Shown here: piece by piece, positions 49,925-60,828 of the stretch
How the letters are laid out: each line of letters starts with the position of its first letter
Numbering within the stretch: position 1 is the stretch's first letter
NCBI GenBank assembly: GCA_022821545.1
Contig: JAJEDJ010000034.1
Span: forward strand, 186,001-250,000
Reading direction: 5' to 3'
DNA from: Caldilineaceae bacterium
GTDB taxonomy: Bacteria; Chloroflexota; Anaerolineae; Caldilineales; Caldilineaceae
DNA length: 64,000 nt
Notes under the pieces: model-generated
Database searches by the model: none
What the model saw: the letters and a program-made list of their open reading frames with translations, nothing else
Told to the model about the DNA's origin: nothing
Made by a program: the position numbers and the translations under genes

Positions 49925-50859
49925 GAGTCGACCCCGTCACTACTCCCATCTGCAAGATGGTCGTTTTCGGCAAGCCGGTCCCGCTCGGTCCCCATCCCTT
50001 CTTCCGCCGCAGTCGAATTCTCTTGCGCGTAGTCCTTGGCCTCCTCAAAGCTCTCGAAATCTTCAGTGATGAACTCGATTATCCTCTCGGCCAGGACAAC
50101 AGGTGACTCAATCATGGGACTGTGGCCGGTGCCTCTCAGGATCTCAAGGTTGGCCGCTCCGGGAATGGCGAGAAGGGAACGTGTGGCGGCATCCCTTTCG
50201 ACCACTATGTCTTCCGTTCCGAGCAACAGGAGTGTGGGCAGCGTCAGCCTGTGCGCCTCCTCCTGGCGATTCCAGCGCCCCAGCGCCTCCGCTACTGCCG
50301 TAAAGGCCGCCGGCGCCATTGCGGCGGCGTCGTCAACCAGCTGCTCGAAAAAACTATCGAATTCCTGTTCAGTCATGGTGGGAGGGGGAGCAGTGGGAAG
50401 GAGTGCAGACAGGGCTTGACTCAGGAGGGCGCGATCGTCGCGCATTTGGGAGAGTAGCTGCAGCCCTTGCAGCGGCGTGAAAGCCCCTTCAATCGGCACG
50501 CTGTCAACAAGAATCAGGCTGTGCAGCTGCTGGCCGTGGCGCAGGGCGTATTCGATGGCGATGGCTCCCCCGCTGCCGTGACCTGCAAGGTCGAAATCAG
50601 ACAGTGAGAGTGCCTGGACCAGCTCGGCGACATCTTCAGCCTGCTCCTCGACCCCGTATCCGCTCTCTGAGTGTGTGCTCTGGCCGCAGCCTCTCAGATC
50701 AGGCGCTATCGCCCGTATGGAATCCGGGAGGATGGCAAAAAATGGTTCCCACCAGCGGCTGGTCGCATGTGAGCCGTGAAGCAAGAGGAGAGGGACTCCG
50801 TCGGCGCTTCCCGACGTGCGGACTCCGAAAGTCAGGCGTTCAGTCTGGACCTTGATCAA
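49921..50859 (-). CDS. Alpha/beta hydrolase
   Basis: 312 aa. Fold landmarks: oxyanion strand LLLLHGSHATSRWW, nucleophile elbow GHGSGGAI (Ser about 97), acid Asp in GTEDIVVE, and catalytic His in GTGHSPMIE. The lid region (about 130-200) is helical. A C-terminal extension after residue 270 is charged and probably disordered. The frame begins at TTG 50859 (weak site), so the true start is uncertain. The downstream methyltransferase is translationally coupled. Esterase, dehalogenase or MhpC-type hydrolysis are all possible. Confidence 0.85.
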   Translation of the reverse strand: MIKVQTERLTFGVRTSGSADGVPLLLLHGSHATSRWWEPFFAILPDSIRAIAPDLRGCGQSTHSESGYGVEEQAEDVAELVQALSLSDFDLAGHGSGGAIAIEYALRHGQQLHSLILVDSVPIEGAFTPLQGLQLLSQMRDDRALLSQALSALLPTAPPPTMTEQEFDSFFEQLVDDAAAMAPAAFTAVAEALGRWNRQEEAHRLTLPTLLLLGTEDIVVERDAATRSLLAIPGAANLEILRGTGHSPMIESPVVLAERIIEFITEDFESFEEAKDYAQENSTAAEEGMGTERDRLAENDHLADGSSDGVDS

Positions 50860-50916
50860 TTGCAGCCTTTCACCCCGCCCTTACTATCATCTCAGCGCCA
50901 GATCCCAACCGAAATG

Positions 50917-51345
50917 TCAGCCCCGCCGCTCAATCTCTCTACTCATTTCATCTTCGTCGGGAACGAATATCAAGAGCAGAGCAGCCGCTGCCGTGAGCGG
51001 CTGTGGACCGTCAACCCGGCCAACTTCCTCCTCCGCAAAAATAAGACCGCCCCGGACTACCGTACCATCCGACTCAAGCCAGCCCAGGCTTCCTCCTTCG
51101 AAGAGGCCATGACTATGGATGACGCCTTCAATCGTGATGCGACCCAGCTCCTTCTCATCGAATCGCGTCTTACGAAAAATTCGCCAGCCGTCACTATCGC
51201 GTTCATATCGCCCTATGCCAACACCCGTTCCCCAGCGTAGGCGGAAAATCTCTTCGCCGCACACATATCCAACGGCGTCCTCGCCGCTGCTGCGCGTACG
51301 ATAGATTATCGTGCGTGCCGATTCGGATTTCCCATGGGAGCCCAT
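50917..51345 (-). CDS. Uncharacterised small beta-rich protein
   Basis: 142 aa; no family recognised with confidence. Several short beta units end in Gly-(Tyr/Arg/Trp) (DAVGYVCGEEIFRL, IGRYERD, LGWLESDGTVVRGG, VGRVDG), reminiscent of small beta-flower repeats. A hydrophobic stretch near the end (PLTAAAALLLIFV) is too short and mid-protein for a confident membrane anchor. It lies between the FAD oxidoreductase and the hydrolase genes on the same strand, but about 60-90 bp from each. ATG 51345 has no good ribosome site. Confidence 0.6.
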   Translation of the reverse strand: MGSHGKSESARTIIYRTRSSGEDAVGYVCGEEIFRLRWGTGVGIGRYERDSDGWRIFRKTRFDEKELGRITIEGVIHSHGLFEGGSLGWLESDGTVVRGGLIFAEEEVGRVDGPQPLTAAAALLLIFVPDEDEMSREIERRG

Positions 51346-51436
51346 GCGCAGATTCTATCACCTCGATCGCATGATCACAATGAATTGGACATTGGCGATT
51401 TCAACCCAAGTGAAATAAGAGAAAAACGCCGCCCGG

Positions 51437-53017
51437 CTACCGGCCGAAAATACGTGGCTTGCGGCTCAGGTCATACAAGAGAACAGTGGCTGCGTTCCTG
51501 CCCGCTGCACCCATGATTCCCCCTCCCGGATGCATACTGGCCCCCGTCAGATAAAGACCTTTGGTCGGTCCTCGATAGTCGCTCATGCGCAGCGACGGTC
51601 TCAATGTAAACATCTGGTCGACCGACATTTCGAGGTGCATGACGTTCCCTCGCAGCAGTCCCAACTCCCTTTCCAGCCACTTTGGCGTCTGCACAAGCCT
51701 GCCGACGACGGACGAAGCTACGTTGGGAGCGTAGTCCGCCAGTATGGCCAGCATCCGGTCCGCCACCCTGTCGCCCATCTCGTCCCAGCTCTCGCCCGTG
51801 GCCAGTTCATACGGGAAGTACTGTCCCCACAGAAAGAGAACGTGTTTGCCCGGCGGCGCAAGTGACGGGTCGACGGCGGAAAATGTCATGGCGATCAGCG
51901 CCGGGTCCGCGGCTGGACGGCCGGAAAGATAGTCTCGGTAGGCGCGTTCAAGATAGTCCAGGTCTGGACAGATAAACTGCAAGGCCCTGTGTTCCGGACG
52001 GGGAGTCTCATTGCCCAATCCTCCGGTGTCGCCATAGTCGGGCAGTTCACTCATCGCAAACCGCACCATCATGCCGAACCCGTTTCCGACCCTTGATCTC
52101 TTCGCCGATGCCACGCGCGACGAGGGGACCTGGTCGCCCAGAATCTTGAGCGTCATGTGGATATGGGCGCCTGAAACGACGGCGCGGCTGGCGCTGTATG
52201 TCTCCCCGCTTTCCGTCCGAACCCCAACCGCTCTTCCACTTTCCACGACTATCCTGTCGACCGACGCGTCGGTAGCAATCGTACCGCCATGAGACGTAAT
52301 CATGCGCGCCAGCGCCTTCGTCAGCATGCCCGAACCGCCCCTGGGCCTTTTGACTCCGGAACGGTGATACATGGGGTGCCAGAGGGCGAAAGGGGCGCTG
52401 ACTCGCCCGTGCGGCGGAGGGCCGGACTGCGCCGCCATCCAGCCGATGACGGCCTGAACGTGGGGCGAGACGAAAGACTTGCGGAGTAGTTGGCCGTAAC
52501 TGCCGAGAACTGCCGGCAGACGGCGCCGCAGGTCCCTATGCACTTTGCTCCGGAAAGCCAGGGTTTTTGCCACATTGAGAGGAGTCGGGGCCAGCAGAAA
52601 CGACTCCACCATGGCCTCGGCCATCGGCGTCCAGTCGTTGATGAAGCGATGGTAGTTTTCTGCGTCTTCGCTGGAGACGCCGGCAATGCTGTCGCAGGTA
52701 CGATCAATCTCTTTCCAGAAAAATAGCCGATTTCCATCGGGAAAGGGGGCGAAAAAGAGGGGATCCAGCTCTATATAGTCGAGGCCGAACCGTTCCAGGG
52801 ACAGGTCTTGAACTATCGAAGTGTGGTTTATCAGGATGTGCGCGCTGCCCCCCAGGTCAAAGTGATACCCGGGGATGATCTCTTGCGTGGCGACAGCCCC
52901 CCCAACGACGGGGCGGCGCTCAAACATCCCAACCCGGTAGCCTGCCTTTGCCAGATATCCTGCGCACACAAGTGAGTTGTGCCCGGTGCCTACGAAAATG
53001 ACCTCGAAGTCCGCCAT
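51437..53017 (-). CDS. FAD-dependent phytoene desaturase-like oxidoreductase
   Basis: 526 aa, CrtI/phytoene-dehydrogenase-like. The FAD-binding start is [22 protein letters not shown] then [11 protein letters not shown], with a C-terminal FAD segment [17 protein letters not shown]. The middle part ([13 protein letters not shown] and so on) is typical of uncharacterised NAD(P)/FAD-dependent members. ATG 53017 lies 2 nt after the menA stop, so it is probably translated from the same message as menA. Candidates are carotenoid or isoprenoid-chain desaturation or reduction of a prenylated quinone; no other carotenoid genes are in the window. Confidence 0.88.
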   Translation of the reverse strand: MADFEVIFVGTGHNSLVCAGYLAKAGYRVGMFERRPVVGGAVATQEIIPGYHFDLGGSAHILINHTSIVQDLSLERFGLDYIELDPLFFAPFPDGNRLFFWKEIDRTCDSIAGVSSEDAENYHRFINDWTPMAEAMVESFLLAPTPLNVAKTLAFRSKVHRDLRRRLPAVLGSYGQLLRKSFVSPHVQAVIGWMAAQSGPPPHGRVSAPFALWHPMYHRSGVKRPRGGSGMLTKALARMITSHGGTIATDASVDRIVVESGRAVGVRTESGETYSASRAVVSGAHIHMTLKILGDQVPSSRVASAKRSRVGNGFGMMVRFAMSELPDYGDTGGLGNETPRPEHRALQFICPDLDYLERAYRDYLSGRPAADPALIAMTFSAVDPSLAPPGKHVLFLWGQYFPYELATGESWDEMGDRVADRMLAILADYAPNVASSVVGRLVQTPKWLERELGLLRGNVMHLEMSVDQMFTLRPSLRMSDYRGPTKGLYLTGASMHPGGGIMGAAGRNAATVLLYDLSRKPRIFGR

Positions 53018-53019
53018 CT

Positions 53020-53976
53020 TCAGAGGAGTATTCCAACCGAAAGCAGCAGGCTGAACTGTAGAGCCAACTGGGCGGTCGCCGCCAGCACCGAATTGAGCTC
53101 CTTCCCCTTGGCGGAATAGATGGAAGAGGCCCTCCGGACGGCGAGCGGCAGACTGAGAAGAGGCAATAGAACTGCAGGGCCCTGACCGAATCTCTGCCAG
53201 AGGAGGAGCGTGGCGGAGTAGGCCAGGATTAGCAACACAAGGTATTGGCGGCGCGTATTTTTGTAACCGATAACCACTGCCAGCGTACGCTTGCCTGCCT
53301 TGGCATCGGTCTCTATGTCGCGCAGGTTGTTGACGACGAGGATGGCCGTGATCAGAAAGCCAACTGGCGCAGCGGCGACGAAAACAACTGGAGAAACTGT
53401 TCCGGCCTGCACATAGTACGTTCCACAAACGGCGGTAAGCCCGAAAAAGATGAAGACAAACAGATCTCCCAGCCCGCGGTAGCCGAAGGGGAGTGGGCCT
53501 CCCGTGTAAAGCAGGGCGGCCAGAATGGACGCCGCGCCTATAGCCAGGATTGGCCAGCCGCCAACCAGGATCAGATAGATGCCGTCCACAATCGCCAGGC
53601 CGATAACTGCTGCCATGCCAAGGCGTAGTTCCCGTCCGGAAAGGAGACCGGCCGCCATGACTCGCGTGGGGCCCACGCGTTCTCGCGTATCTGCGCCTTT
53701 TGCAAAATCAAAGTAATCGTTGGCGAAATTGGAGAGAATCTGCAGTAAGAGAGCGCCGGCCGCAGCCGCCAGCGCAGGCGCAAGAGAGAACTGCCCGTCA
53801 GCCCAGGCGAGAGAGGTCCCAACCACCACCGGCGCGATCGCAGCCGGCAGCGTCTTGGGTCGGGAAGCCAGCAGCCAGATCTGCCACTTGTGAAGCGTAG
53901 CCTCAGGTCTGGGAGAGTCCTTATGGCAGTCGGTACTGTCTTCAGCGCCCGGCAGGTCCGGCCTGAGATCGCTCAT
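53020..53976 (-). CDS. menA: 1,4-dihydroxy-2-naphthoate polyprenyltransferase
   Basis: 318-aa UbiA-superfamily membrane prenyltransferase. The start ASRPKTLPAAIAPVVVGTSLA is typical of MenA; Asp-rich sites are NDYFDFAKGADT (about residue 91) and NNLRDIETDAKAGKRT (about 218). About eight to nine helices are visible. It makes demethylmenaquinone. An N-terminal polar tail of about 30 residues precedes the domain. It is between a polytopic membrane gene and the FAD oxidoreductase gene in a tight minus-strand set, but no other men gene is seen. Confidence 0.9.
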   Translation of the reverse strand: MSDLRPDLPGAEDSTDCHKDSPRPEATLHKWQIWLLASRPKTLPAAIAPVVVGTSLAWADGQFSLAPALAAAAGALLLQILSNFANDYFDFAKGADTRERVGPTRVMAAGLLSGRELRLGMAAVIGLAIVDGIYLILVGGWPILAIGAASILAALLYTGGPLPFGYRGLGDLFVFIFFGLTAVCGTYYVQAGTVSPVVFVAAAPVGFLITAILVVNNLRDIETDAKAGKRTLAVVIGYKNTRRQYLVLLILAYSATLLLWQRFGQGPAVLLPLLSLPLAVRRASSIYSAKGKELNSVLAATAQLALQFSLLLSVGILL

Positions 53977-54010
53977 GTTTTAGACTCCAATTGGGAACTG
54001 TTTGCCCCCT

Positions 54011-55021
54011 TTACGCCTGTCGCAACTGCTTGACCGTCCGCGCGATCCTCAGTCCGGTCCAGAACAGACCTGCCAGGACAAACATGGAAACATACTCGAT
54101 GAGAGGAATGCGCACGACTTCGTTGAGCCTGTCCCAGCCCAGGTTGCCGTACACAAAAATGGCAGAGCCCGCGAATGCACCCAGTATGAGCAGGCGAACC
54201 GGCAGTGACAAACCCAGCCCATACATCTGCGTAACAACGAAGATGCCCGCGAACCCGAATAGGAACATCGGCCAGAGGCCGTTCCCCTGCATTACGGCAA
54301 CGAGAGTGCCATGGACCAGAACGGTCAGCTCGAGGGTGAATGTCCACCATCGATTCGTGTGGACGCGTGTATAGAAGAGACTGCCCTGGAGCAGAAGAAG
54401 GAACATGTAAAAGAATCCGATCAGGTGACCGGAAGTGGATACCATGGGATGAAACCAGAAGGTGTAGATGATCGCCCAGGCGAAAAAATACCCGTGGTAC
54501 GTGCGGGCAAAGCGGACGACCTCTTTTGAGATTGGGGCCGGCCGGCCAAAGAACTGGCCCCGCCGGTTGTTTTCCATCAACAGGACCCAAACGAGCAAAA
54601 CGATGACGGAGCCCTGGCTGCTGGATACCGTTGTATCCTGGGCAAGCCCGTCATACCAGACGTGCGTCTGTATCAGGTGCAGGAAAATGAAGAAGGCGTT
54701 GGCAGCCAGAGCCAAGACATTGACTCTGTGTAACCCCTTCACATAGCGAGGTTTGAGGACGAACTGAGCATAGTAGAGAATCGCCCAGATTGCCAGTTGG
54801 TGGGCAAGGTAGAATCCCCATGAGCTGGCGCGCGTCCAAAATGTTGGGGCAGGTAGTTTCCAGTAGTACCAGGAGTAGCCGGTGTCCGGCAATAGCTCTA
54901 TGCCGGCCAGACGATTGCCCAGCGCCCAGATTAGGAGAGTAAAAAATGCGCTGAAAGCGACGCCGGCCCAGAGAGCAAAAGAGGAGGAGGGACTGGAAGA
55001 ACTCGCGGTACTTGAACCCAT
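54011..55021 (-). CDS. Uncharacterised polytopic membrane protein
   Basis: 336 aa with about ten membrane helices and a short Ser-rich N-terminus. I do not recognise the family. Conserved-looking polar residues in helices include His in LAHQLAIWA, HLIQTHVWYDG, YHGYFFAW, FWFHPMV and VHGTLV, which could ligand heme or metals. It is 34 bp upstream of menA, on the same strand. A link to quinones or electron transport is therefore possible but only by context. Confidence 0.75.
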   Translation of the reverse strand: MGSSTASSSSPSSSFALWAGVAFSAFFTLLIWALGNRLAGIELLPDTGYSWYYWKLPAPTFWTRASSWGFYLAHQLAIWAILYYAQFVLKPRYVKGLHRVNVLALAANAFFIFLHLIQTHVWYDGLAQDTTVSSSQGSVIVLLVWVLLMENNRRGQFFGRPAPISKEVVRFARTYHGYFFAWAIIYTFWFHPMVSTSGHLIGFFYMFLLLLQGSLFYTRVHTNRWWTFTLELTVLVHGTLVAVMQGNGLWPMFLFGFAGIFVVTQMYGLGLSLPVRLLILGAFAGSAIFVYGNLGWDRLNEVVRIPLIEYVSMFVLAGLFWTGLRIARTVKQLRQA

Positions 55022-55184
55022 TGCCAGGTTCTCCTGTAGACCTTGTACCCTTTCCGACGCCTCAGCCCTTCGGTTTAGCCTACAAAGTCAACTGAATGAA
55101 TGGCCCGGTAAAGAGGCTTGTCACCTTCGAATGTTCACACAGGAATCCTGTCCTTAGTGTCGAAGCCCCTCCGCAAGCCGCATT

Positions 55185-56093
55185 TTACAATAAATCGCGC
55201 AACGCGGCAACGGGTTCAGGGAAAATGAACTCGTAGCCGGCCTCCTGCAATCGGGATGGAACAGCCCGTTGACCATCCAGCAGAACTGTTGACATCTCGC
55301 CGAAGAGTAACCGCAGTGCAAATGATGGTGTCGGCATCAGGGAGGGCCTTCCCATCACCCGGCCCAGGTCGCGCACAAACTCTCTGTTGCTCGGAGGGTT
55401 GGGAGCCGCCAGGTTAAACGGGCCGGATGCCTGTTCCCTTTCCAGGAGAAAACGGATGGCGGCCACCTCGTCGGCGATGTGGATCCAGGGGAAATACTGT
55501 TTGCCGCTGCCCAGGGGTCCGCCGGCAAACAGGCGGAAAGGCAGCGTCATCCTGGGGAGGGCGCCGCCTTCTGCACTGAGCACGACGCCTGTTCGAATGA
55601 CGACTCGCCGTACGCCCATTGACGCAACCGCCTCAGTCGAAGATTCCCAGTCGACACAGACTCTCGCCAGGAAATCTGTCCCGGGCGATGCTTGCTCGTC
55701 CATGATTCGATCATCGGTTGGTCCGTAGTACCCTACCGCAGACGACTGAATCAATACATTCGGGACCGTGTCGGCATCACGTATTGCCGTCACGAGAGCC
55801 TGCCCGGCTCTGACGCGACTTTCTCTTATCTGTTCTTTGCGAGAAGTCGTCCAGCGGCCGTCGGCAATTCCTGCGCCGGCAAGATTAACGATGGCATCGA
55901 CTTGGGAAACGAGATGGCCCCAGCCTTCCGCCGTTTCTCCGTCCCACTCTTGAAGTTTTACGCCTTCGGACGCAAAGGGCTGATGACGTGCTGGCGACCT
56001 TGTCAGAACTGTAACGTCAAACCCGCTGCCGACCAGGGAATTCGCCAGGGCCGATCCAATCAGACCTGTACCTCCGGCAATCATGATTCGCAT
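55185..56093 (-). CDS. TIGR01777 family epimerase (YfcH/SulA-like)
   Basis: 302-aa extended SDR. It begins [20 protein letters not shown] (cofactor loop) and has the TIGR01777 features: [31 protein letters not shown] (with Tyr-Tyr-Gly), [15 protein letters not shown] and the tail EAGYEFIFP. Members occur in bacteria and plastids; the reaction is unknown. ATG 56093 has AAGGAGG 5 nt upstream; the 12-residue upstream extension of the frame is not used. Confidence 0.92.
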   Translation of the reverse strand: MRIMIAGGTGLIGSALANSLVGSGFDVTVLTRSPARHQPFASEGVKLQEWDGETAEGWGHLVSQVDAIVNLAGAGIADGRWTTSRKEQIRESRVRAGQALVTAIRDADTVPNVLIQSSAVGYYGPTDDRIMDEQASPGTDFLARVCVDWESSTEAVASMGVRRVVIRTGVVLSAEGGALPRMTLPFRLFAGGPLGSGKQYFPWIHIADEVAAIRFLLEREQASGPFNLAAPNPPSNREFVRDLGRVMGRPSLMPTPSFALRLLFGEMSTVLLDGQRAVPSRLQEAGYEFIFPEPVAALRDLL

Positions 56094-56166
56094 CTGAGCC
56101 TCCTTGCTCTGCGTCTCTCCTCCGAACACTTGGTAGTGCGGCCTGCTGCTGGTCTCCGCCTGCCGG

Positions 56167-58758
56167 CTAGGCCCAGGAGCTCAACCCTAATTCGAGTGGA
56201 TGGATTAGGTCTGGGTGGTGGGGTCGCGCTCGTACGCCAAAACTATACTTTCCAGTTTCTTCCGGAACAAAAACGCCTCGATATCGGATACTGTTGTCAT
56301 GCGCATCGCGCCCGGCCTCCTGGGGGATGGGCTGGACAGCTTGCATTCTAAGCGACTGCAAAGCGACCGGCTGCTGTTGGTCTGCGGCTGGCATCATGGT
56401 CTCATCCCCATCCTCGGCAGCGAATGTTACCAGCTCGACGGCGATGTCGCTTGCCGACAGCCTTCCCGTCCAGACCTGGGCCTCAATCTCTATCGAGTCG
56501 CCAGTCATTGCCTGCGCGGGAGGATGCTCCGGTACGGCCACGAAAACGGTCTGCCACTCGTTCCGGATATGTTGCTTCCAGTGCGACAGCTGGCGCGCCG
56601 ACGCCCCGAAGTCAGTGCGGTATGCACGGCTGCTGTCCATTGCCGGGGCATAGAGTGTTCGTGTGTACTCCGTTAGCATTCGGCGCATGCTGAACTGCGG
56701 CCCGCAGGACGCTATCGCTCTCCGCATGCGTCCTGTCCACACGGCCGGATGATCATAGTACTCTGGAACGATCTCCTCTTCCAGTATGGAATAGAGGCTC
56801 AGAGCATCGGCTTCGTCCTGTGTCTCTTCATCCTTGTACTCCCGCTCTTCGCCGATCGCCCAGCCATTCTCGACGTTGTAGCCTTCCCGCCACCACCCGT
56901 CGAGAATGCTGAAGTTTGGCGCCCCATTTATGCTCGCCTTCTGGCCGCTGGTGCCGCTGGCTTCGAGCGGCCGGCGAGGCGTATTCATCCAGACGTCGAC
57001 CCCGCCAACCAGGTGGCGGGCTACGTTTATGTCATAGTTTTCGACGATTGCGATCTTGCCGAAGAAACCCCTCTCCTGGCTCAACCGGTAAATGCGTTCG
57101 ATCAGTGCCTTGCCATACTCATCGGCCGGGTGAGCTTTCCCGGCGAAGACGATCTGCACCGGGCGGTGAGGGTCGTTCAGAAGCCGCCTGAGCCGCTCTT
57201 TGTCATGGAAGATGAGCGTTGCCCGCTTGTAGGTTGCAAAGCGGCGCGCGAATCCCAGCGTCAGCGCCTTTGGATCAAACACGTTGTCTATCCTGGAAAG
57301 CTTCCAGTGACCCTCCCCATGGCGCAGCTGCTGACTCTTTAGGCGCGTGCGCAGAAAACTGACCAGCTTCTCTTTGCATTCCTGGTGGGCCGACCGAATC
57401 TCCTCGTCAGGAACGAGCTCAATCCTTCGCCAGGCGTCAGGGCAGTCGACCCTCTCGAGCCAGTCCGGGCTGAAATAGCGCTCATACACTGCTCGCTTCT
57501 CCGGGGCCAGCCAAGATTCCGTGTGTACGCCGTTGGTAATATGGCTGATCGGGACCTGATCTTCAGGCGTTCCCGGCCAGAGATGCCCCCACATCCGCCT
57601 GGAAACTTGCCCGTGCAGCGCGCTCACTCCGTTGTGATAGGCGCTTAAGCGAAAGGCCAGTACGGTCATACTGAACTCTGCGCCCCACCCATGCTCATGT
57701 CGGGCCAGTGACAGGAAACGTTCCCGGTCGATTCCCATTTGCCCCCAGTATTGCCAGAAGAACTTGTCGACCAGTTCCAGGGGAAAGGCGTCATGGCCGG
57801 CCGCCACGGGCGTGTGAGTTGTGAATATATTGCCGGCGCGCACGACTTCTGCCGCAGCGTCGAACTCCATGCCGCCCTGCACCAGCTCCCTTATGCGTTC
57901 CAGACTGAGAAACGCGCTGTGACCTTCATTCATATGCCAGACCGTCGGTTCGTAACCCAGGGCTCTCAAGGTACGCACGCCTGCAATGCCCAATACGTAT
58001 TCCTGGCTTATTCGCATTTCGCTGTCGCCGCCGTAAAGCCTTGCGCTGAGTTCTCTGTCCTGGTGGGCATTCTGCTCTACGTCAGTATCCATCAGATAGA
58101 GAACAACCCGGCCCACCTGAATCTTCCATACTTTGGCGTAGACGGTTCGGCCAGGCAGATCGACGTGGACGACAACCGGATTGCCCTCCGGGTCCAGAGC
58201 TTGGCTGGCCGGGACCTCAGAGAAGTCGATCTTCTCATAAATCGCTTCCTGTCCCCCTTTGGCGTTGATCTGCTGGGTGAAATAGCCCTGGGGGTACAGA
58301 AATCCGACACCGACAAAAGGCAGGCCCATGTCGCTTGCCTCCTTGCAATGATCGCCGCTGAGGATTCCCAGTCCCCCGCTGTAGATGGGCAGCGCCTCGT
58401 GCAGGCCGAACTCCGCACTGAAGTAGGCGATCATCTCATTCCGTCTACCCGGAAAATGTCGCTTGAACCAGGTCTCCGCGTCCTCCGCCATATAGGCATC
58501 GAATCGCTGTAGCACAGAGTGGTAATGTTTCAGATAGTCGTGATCTTGAGACCTGTCCTGCAGACGCTGCAGCGACACGGTTCGCAAAAACCTGACTGGA
58601 TTCCCGCTGACCTGCTCCCACAACTCTCTGTCAATCGACTCGTAGAGCTCCTGCGCATCAGGGGTCCACGTCCACCACAGATTGTAAGCCAGCTCCTGCA
58701 ATCGACATATCGCCTGCGGAAGAGGAGGGTGTACCGATATATTGCCAACGATTTTCAC
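56167..58758 (-). CDS. glgP: Alpha-glucan (glycogen) phosphorylase
   Basis: 863-aa phosphorylase of the archaeal/Thermotoga-like (TIGR02094) group, which releases glucose-1-phosphate from alpha-1,4-glucans. It has an N-terminal DUF3417 domain ([19 protein letters not shown]), the [21 protein letters not shown] segment, and the pyridoxal-phosphate Lys region [14 protein letters not shown]. The C-terminal 120 residues resemble a separate beta-sandwich, a tail common in this group. A long upstream region (58759-59129) precedes it. With zwf it fits glycogen use and the pentose phosphate pathway. Confidence 0.95.
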   Translation of the reverse strand: MKIVGNISVHPPLPQAICRLQELAYNLWWTWTPDAQELYESIDRELWEQVSGNPVRFLRTVSLQRLQDRSQDHDYLKHYHSVLQRFDAYMAEDAETWFKRHFPGRRNEMIAYFSAEFGLHEALPIYSGGLGILSGDHCKEASDMGLPFVGVGFLYPQGYFTQQINAKGGQEAIYEKIDFSEVPASQALDPEGNPVVVHVDLPGRTVYAKVWKIQVGRVVLYLMDTDVEQNAHQDRELSARLYGGDSEMRISQEYVLGIAGVRTLRALGYEPTVWHMNEGHSAFLSLERIRELVQGGMEFDAAAEVVRAGNIFTTHTPVAAGHDAFPLELVDKFFWQYWGQMGIDRERFLSLARHEHGWGAEFSMTVLAFRLSAYHNGVSALHGQVSRRMWGHLWPGTPEDQVPISHITNGVHTESWLAPEKRAVYERYFSPDWLERVDCPDAWRRIELVPDEEIRSAHQECKEKLVSFLRTRLKSQQLRHGEGHWKLSRIDNVFDPKALTLGFARRFATYKRATLIFHDKERLRRLLNDPHRPVQIVFAGKAHPADEYGKALIERIYRLSQERGFFGKIAIVENYDINVARHLVGGVDVWMNTPRRPLEASGTSGQKASINGAPNFSILDGWWREGYNVENGWAIGEEREYKDEETQDEADALSLYSILEEEIVPEYYDHPAVWTGRMRRAIASCGPQFSMRRMLTEYTRTLYAPAMDSSRAYRTDFGASARQLSHWKQHIRNEWQTVFVAVPEHPPAQAMTGDSIEIEAQVWTGRLSASDIAVELVTFAAEDGDETMMPAADQQQPVALQSLRMQAVQPIPQEAGRDAHDNSIRYRGVFVPEETGKYSFGVRARPHHPDLIHPLELGLSSWA

Positions 58759-59129
58759 AGCAAGATGCTCCTGAAGGAATGGTGCTCGTTTCTGCTCAAG
58801 AAAAAAATGGGCGGCGTCAGCGGCGCCCTCGATATGTCACAGCCATATCCAATTTTTCCGAGAACCGGAAACGGCCTCACGGATAAATTGCTTACGGCTG
58901 GTCCTGTTACATTACTTCCAGACTATAGGGTCAACATGGGGTCTGGCAAATGAGAGAGTGGAGAGGGGCTACCCTTCTGGCCCGTCAGTGACGGGCTGCT
59001 GTTCTTGAAGGAGTTTCGCTCGCGTGCCCGGTCCCGGCTTGGGCCGCGGACACCCGCACCCTCTGCTGGAGGGAACTGTAGTAGCGGAAGTGGAAGTGAC
59101 GCCGCCTCTACGGCTTTCGACGCGTTCAT
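58759..59129. other. Intergenic region between zwf and glgP
   Basis: 370 bp without a supportable gene. It holds the glgP upstream region and the zwf downstream region. The only structure noticed is a perfect palindrome at 58980-58996 (GCCCGTCA-G-TGACGGGC), which can fold as a 6-bp stem with a 5-nt loop. It has no T-run on either side, so an operator or weak terminator are both possible. Confidence 0.4.
58980..58996. repeat. 17-bp perfect palindrome
   Basis: GCCCGTCAGTGACGGGC, with 8-bp arms around a central G. Possible operator for glgP, or a transcript-end hairpin for zwf. Confidence 0.45.
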
Positions 59130-60761
59130 TTACTCGGTAAACCAGTGTTGCCCCTCCTTTTCCAACAGGTTGTCGGCCTCTTTGGGACCCCAGGTTCCTG
59201 CCGGGTAGTGGGGAAGTCGAAAGGGATTCATTCCGTCCTTGGACAGTTCTTCCTGCATTCGCCATCCATCCAACACCTGCGTGATTCGTTGCCACGCCAG
59301 CTCCACTTCATCCCGCCTGGTAAAGAGCGTGGAATCGCCAAGGACGACATCCAACAGAAGGCGCTGATACGCGTCCGGGGGTTCGCCAAAACTGTGGCCG
59401 TAAGTGAACTCCAGGTTGACGGGCGTAAGATTCACTGATGGGCCGGGCCGTTTGGCCAGGGTCTTCAGAGTGATCCCTTCGTCCGGTTGGATGCGCATGG
59501 TCAGGACATTGCGGCTCAGGCTGTCGCCGTTCAAACGCATCCCGTGTGCGGTTGAACGGACGCCTCGGTCATTCTGACCTGTCGCCCTGTCGAATCCTTC
59601 GGTGGAGTCAAATAGAAGGTGAGGAGCCCGGCGAAAAGTAACGGAGATTTCGGAGGCCTTTCGCGGCAGCGCCTTGCCGGTACGCAAATAAAACGGAACG
59701 CCCTGCCAGCGCCAGTTGTCAATCTCGAGGCGCCAGGCCACGTATGTCTCTGTTGTGGAATCGCACGCAACGCCGTTCTCGTCTAGGTAGGCTGGGACCG
59801 GTCGTGTGGCTGCCGTGCCTGCCCCGTACTGGGCGCGGACGACATAATCGGGCACTTCCTCCGGCTGCATTGGTCGGATTGCCTGAAGCAGGTTTACCTT
59901 CTGATCTCGAACCGCCTTGGCGTCAAATGCAATCGGCGGCTCCATCGCCGTAAGGGACACAAGCTGCAACAAATGGTTCTGCATCATGTCCCGCAAGGCG
60001 CCCGACTTCTCATAGTAGCCTCCCCTGCCCTCGACACCGATGCTTTCAGCCACCGTAATCTGCACATTGTCCACATAGTTGCGGTTCCAGATCGGCTCGA
60101 ATATCCCGTTTGCGAAGCGAAACACAAGCACGTTCTGAACCGTCTCTTTGCCCAGATAATGATCGATGCGGTATACCTGTTCCTCATTAAAGACTGAAAG
60201 TACATGATCGTTTAGCTTGTGTGCGCTCTGCAGGTCGCTGCCAAACGGCTTCTCAATCACGACGCGAGTCCAGCTCTGCCCGCTGGCGGGCTCAACGAGT
60301 CCGGCGGCGCCCAAGCAGGTGATTATAGGTTCGTAGACCGTAGGGGGCGTAGAAAGGTAGATAAGACGGTTGCCGCCTATGTTCCACTGCTCTTCCAACA
60401 TAGCCATGCGGTCGCGAATACGCTGGAATCCTTCAGCATCGTCATACTCGCCGGACAGGTAGTAGAGTCGCGAAGCAAAAAGATCCCAGTCCGCACTCTG
60501 AAACTCGACTTCAGGATTCGCCAGCATGCTTGACCGGGCGCGCTGGCGCCAGTCATCGTCGCTTAAGGGTGAACGAGCATAGCCGAGAATGACGAAATTG
60601 GGAGGCAGGAGCCTCTGTTGCGAAAGCCTGTAGATCGCTGGCAGAAGCTTACGGTTTGCCAAGTCGCCGGAGGCGCCGAAAATGACCATAAGCGCCGGAG
60701 CAGTAACCTGAAACTGCTCGTGGATGTCCGGGGCTTCCTCCAGGATAATTCCTTCACTCAT
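59130..60761 (-). CDS. zwf: Glucose-6-phosphate 1-dehydrogenase
   Basis: 543 aa, first enzyme of the oxidative pentose phosphate pathway. NADP-binding start: FGASGDLANRKLLPAIYRL; active site RIDHYLGKETVQ (about 197-208, with the Asp-His pair and Lys); GALRDMMQNHL is also typical. It is slightly longer than usual (about 490), with extra N-terminal residues and about 20 in the C-terminal domain. ATG 60761 has AAGAGG 8 nt upstream. No opcA, pgl or gnd is beside it. Confidence 0.96.
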   Translation of the reverse strand: MSEGIILEEAPDIHEQFQVTAPALMVIFGASGDLANRKLLPAIYRLSQQRLLPPNFVILGYARSPLSDDDWRQRARSSMLANPEVEFQSADWDLFASRLYYLSGEYDDAEGFQRIRDRMAMLEEQWNIGGNRLIYLSTPPTVYEPIITCLGAAGLVEPASGQSWTRVVIEKPFGSDLQSAHKLNDHVLSVFNEEQVYRIDHYLGKETVQNVLVFRFANGIFEPIWNRNYVDNVQITVAESIGVEGRGGYYEKSGALRDMMQNHLLQLVSLTAMEPPIAFDAKAVRDQKVNLLQAIRPMQPEEVPDYVVRAQYGAGTAATRPVPAYLDENGVACDSTTETYVAWRLEIDNWRWQGVPFYLRTGKALPRKASEISVTFRRAPHLLFDSTEGFDRATGQNDRGVRSTAHGMRLNGDSLSRNVLTMRIQPDEGITLKTLAKRPGPSVNLTPVNLEFTYGHSFGEPPDAYQRLLLDVVLGDSTLFTRRDEVELAWQRITQVLDGWRMQEELSKDGMNPFRLPHYPAGTWGPKEADNLLEKEGQHWFTE

Positions 60762-60828
60762 TGTCAGTCGCCTCTTAACTTGGTGCCTTTCGCGTTAACC
60801 ATAGGGCACGCTGCAATGAAACCGACCA

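Noticed and set aside
53018..53428. An N-terminal extension of the FAD oxidoreductase into menA
   Set aside because: The frame is open but has no domain, overlaps menA in another frame, and the FAD-binding fold begins exactly at ATG 53017.
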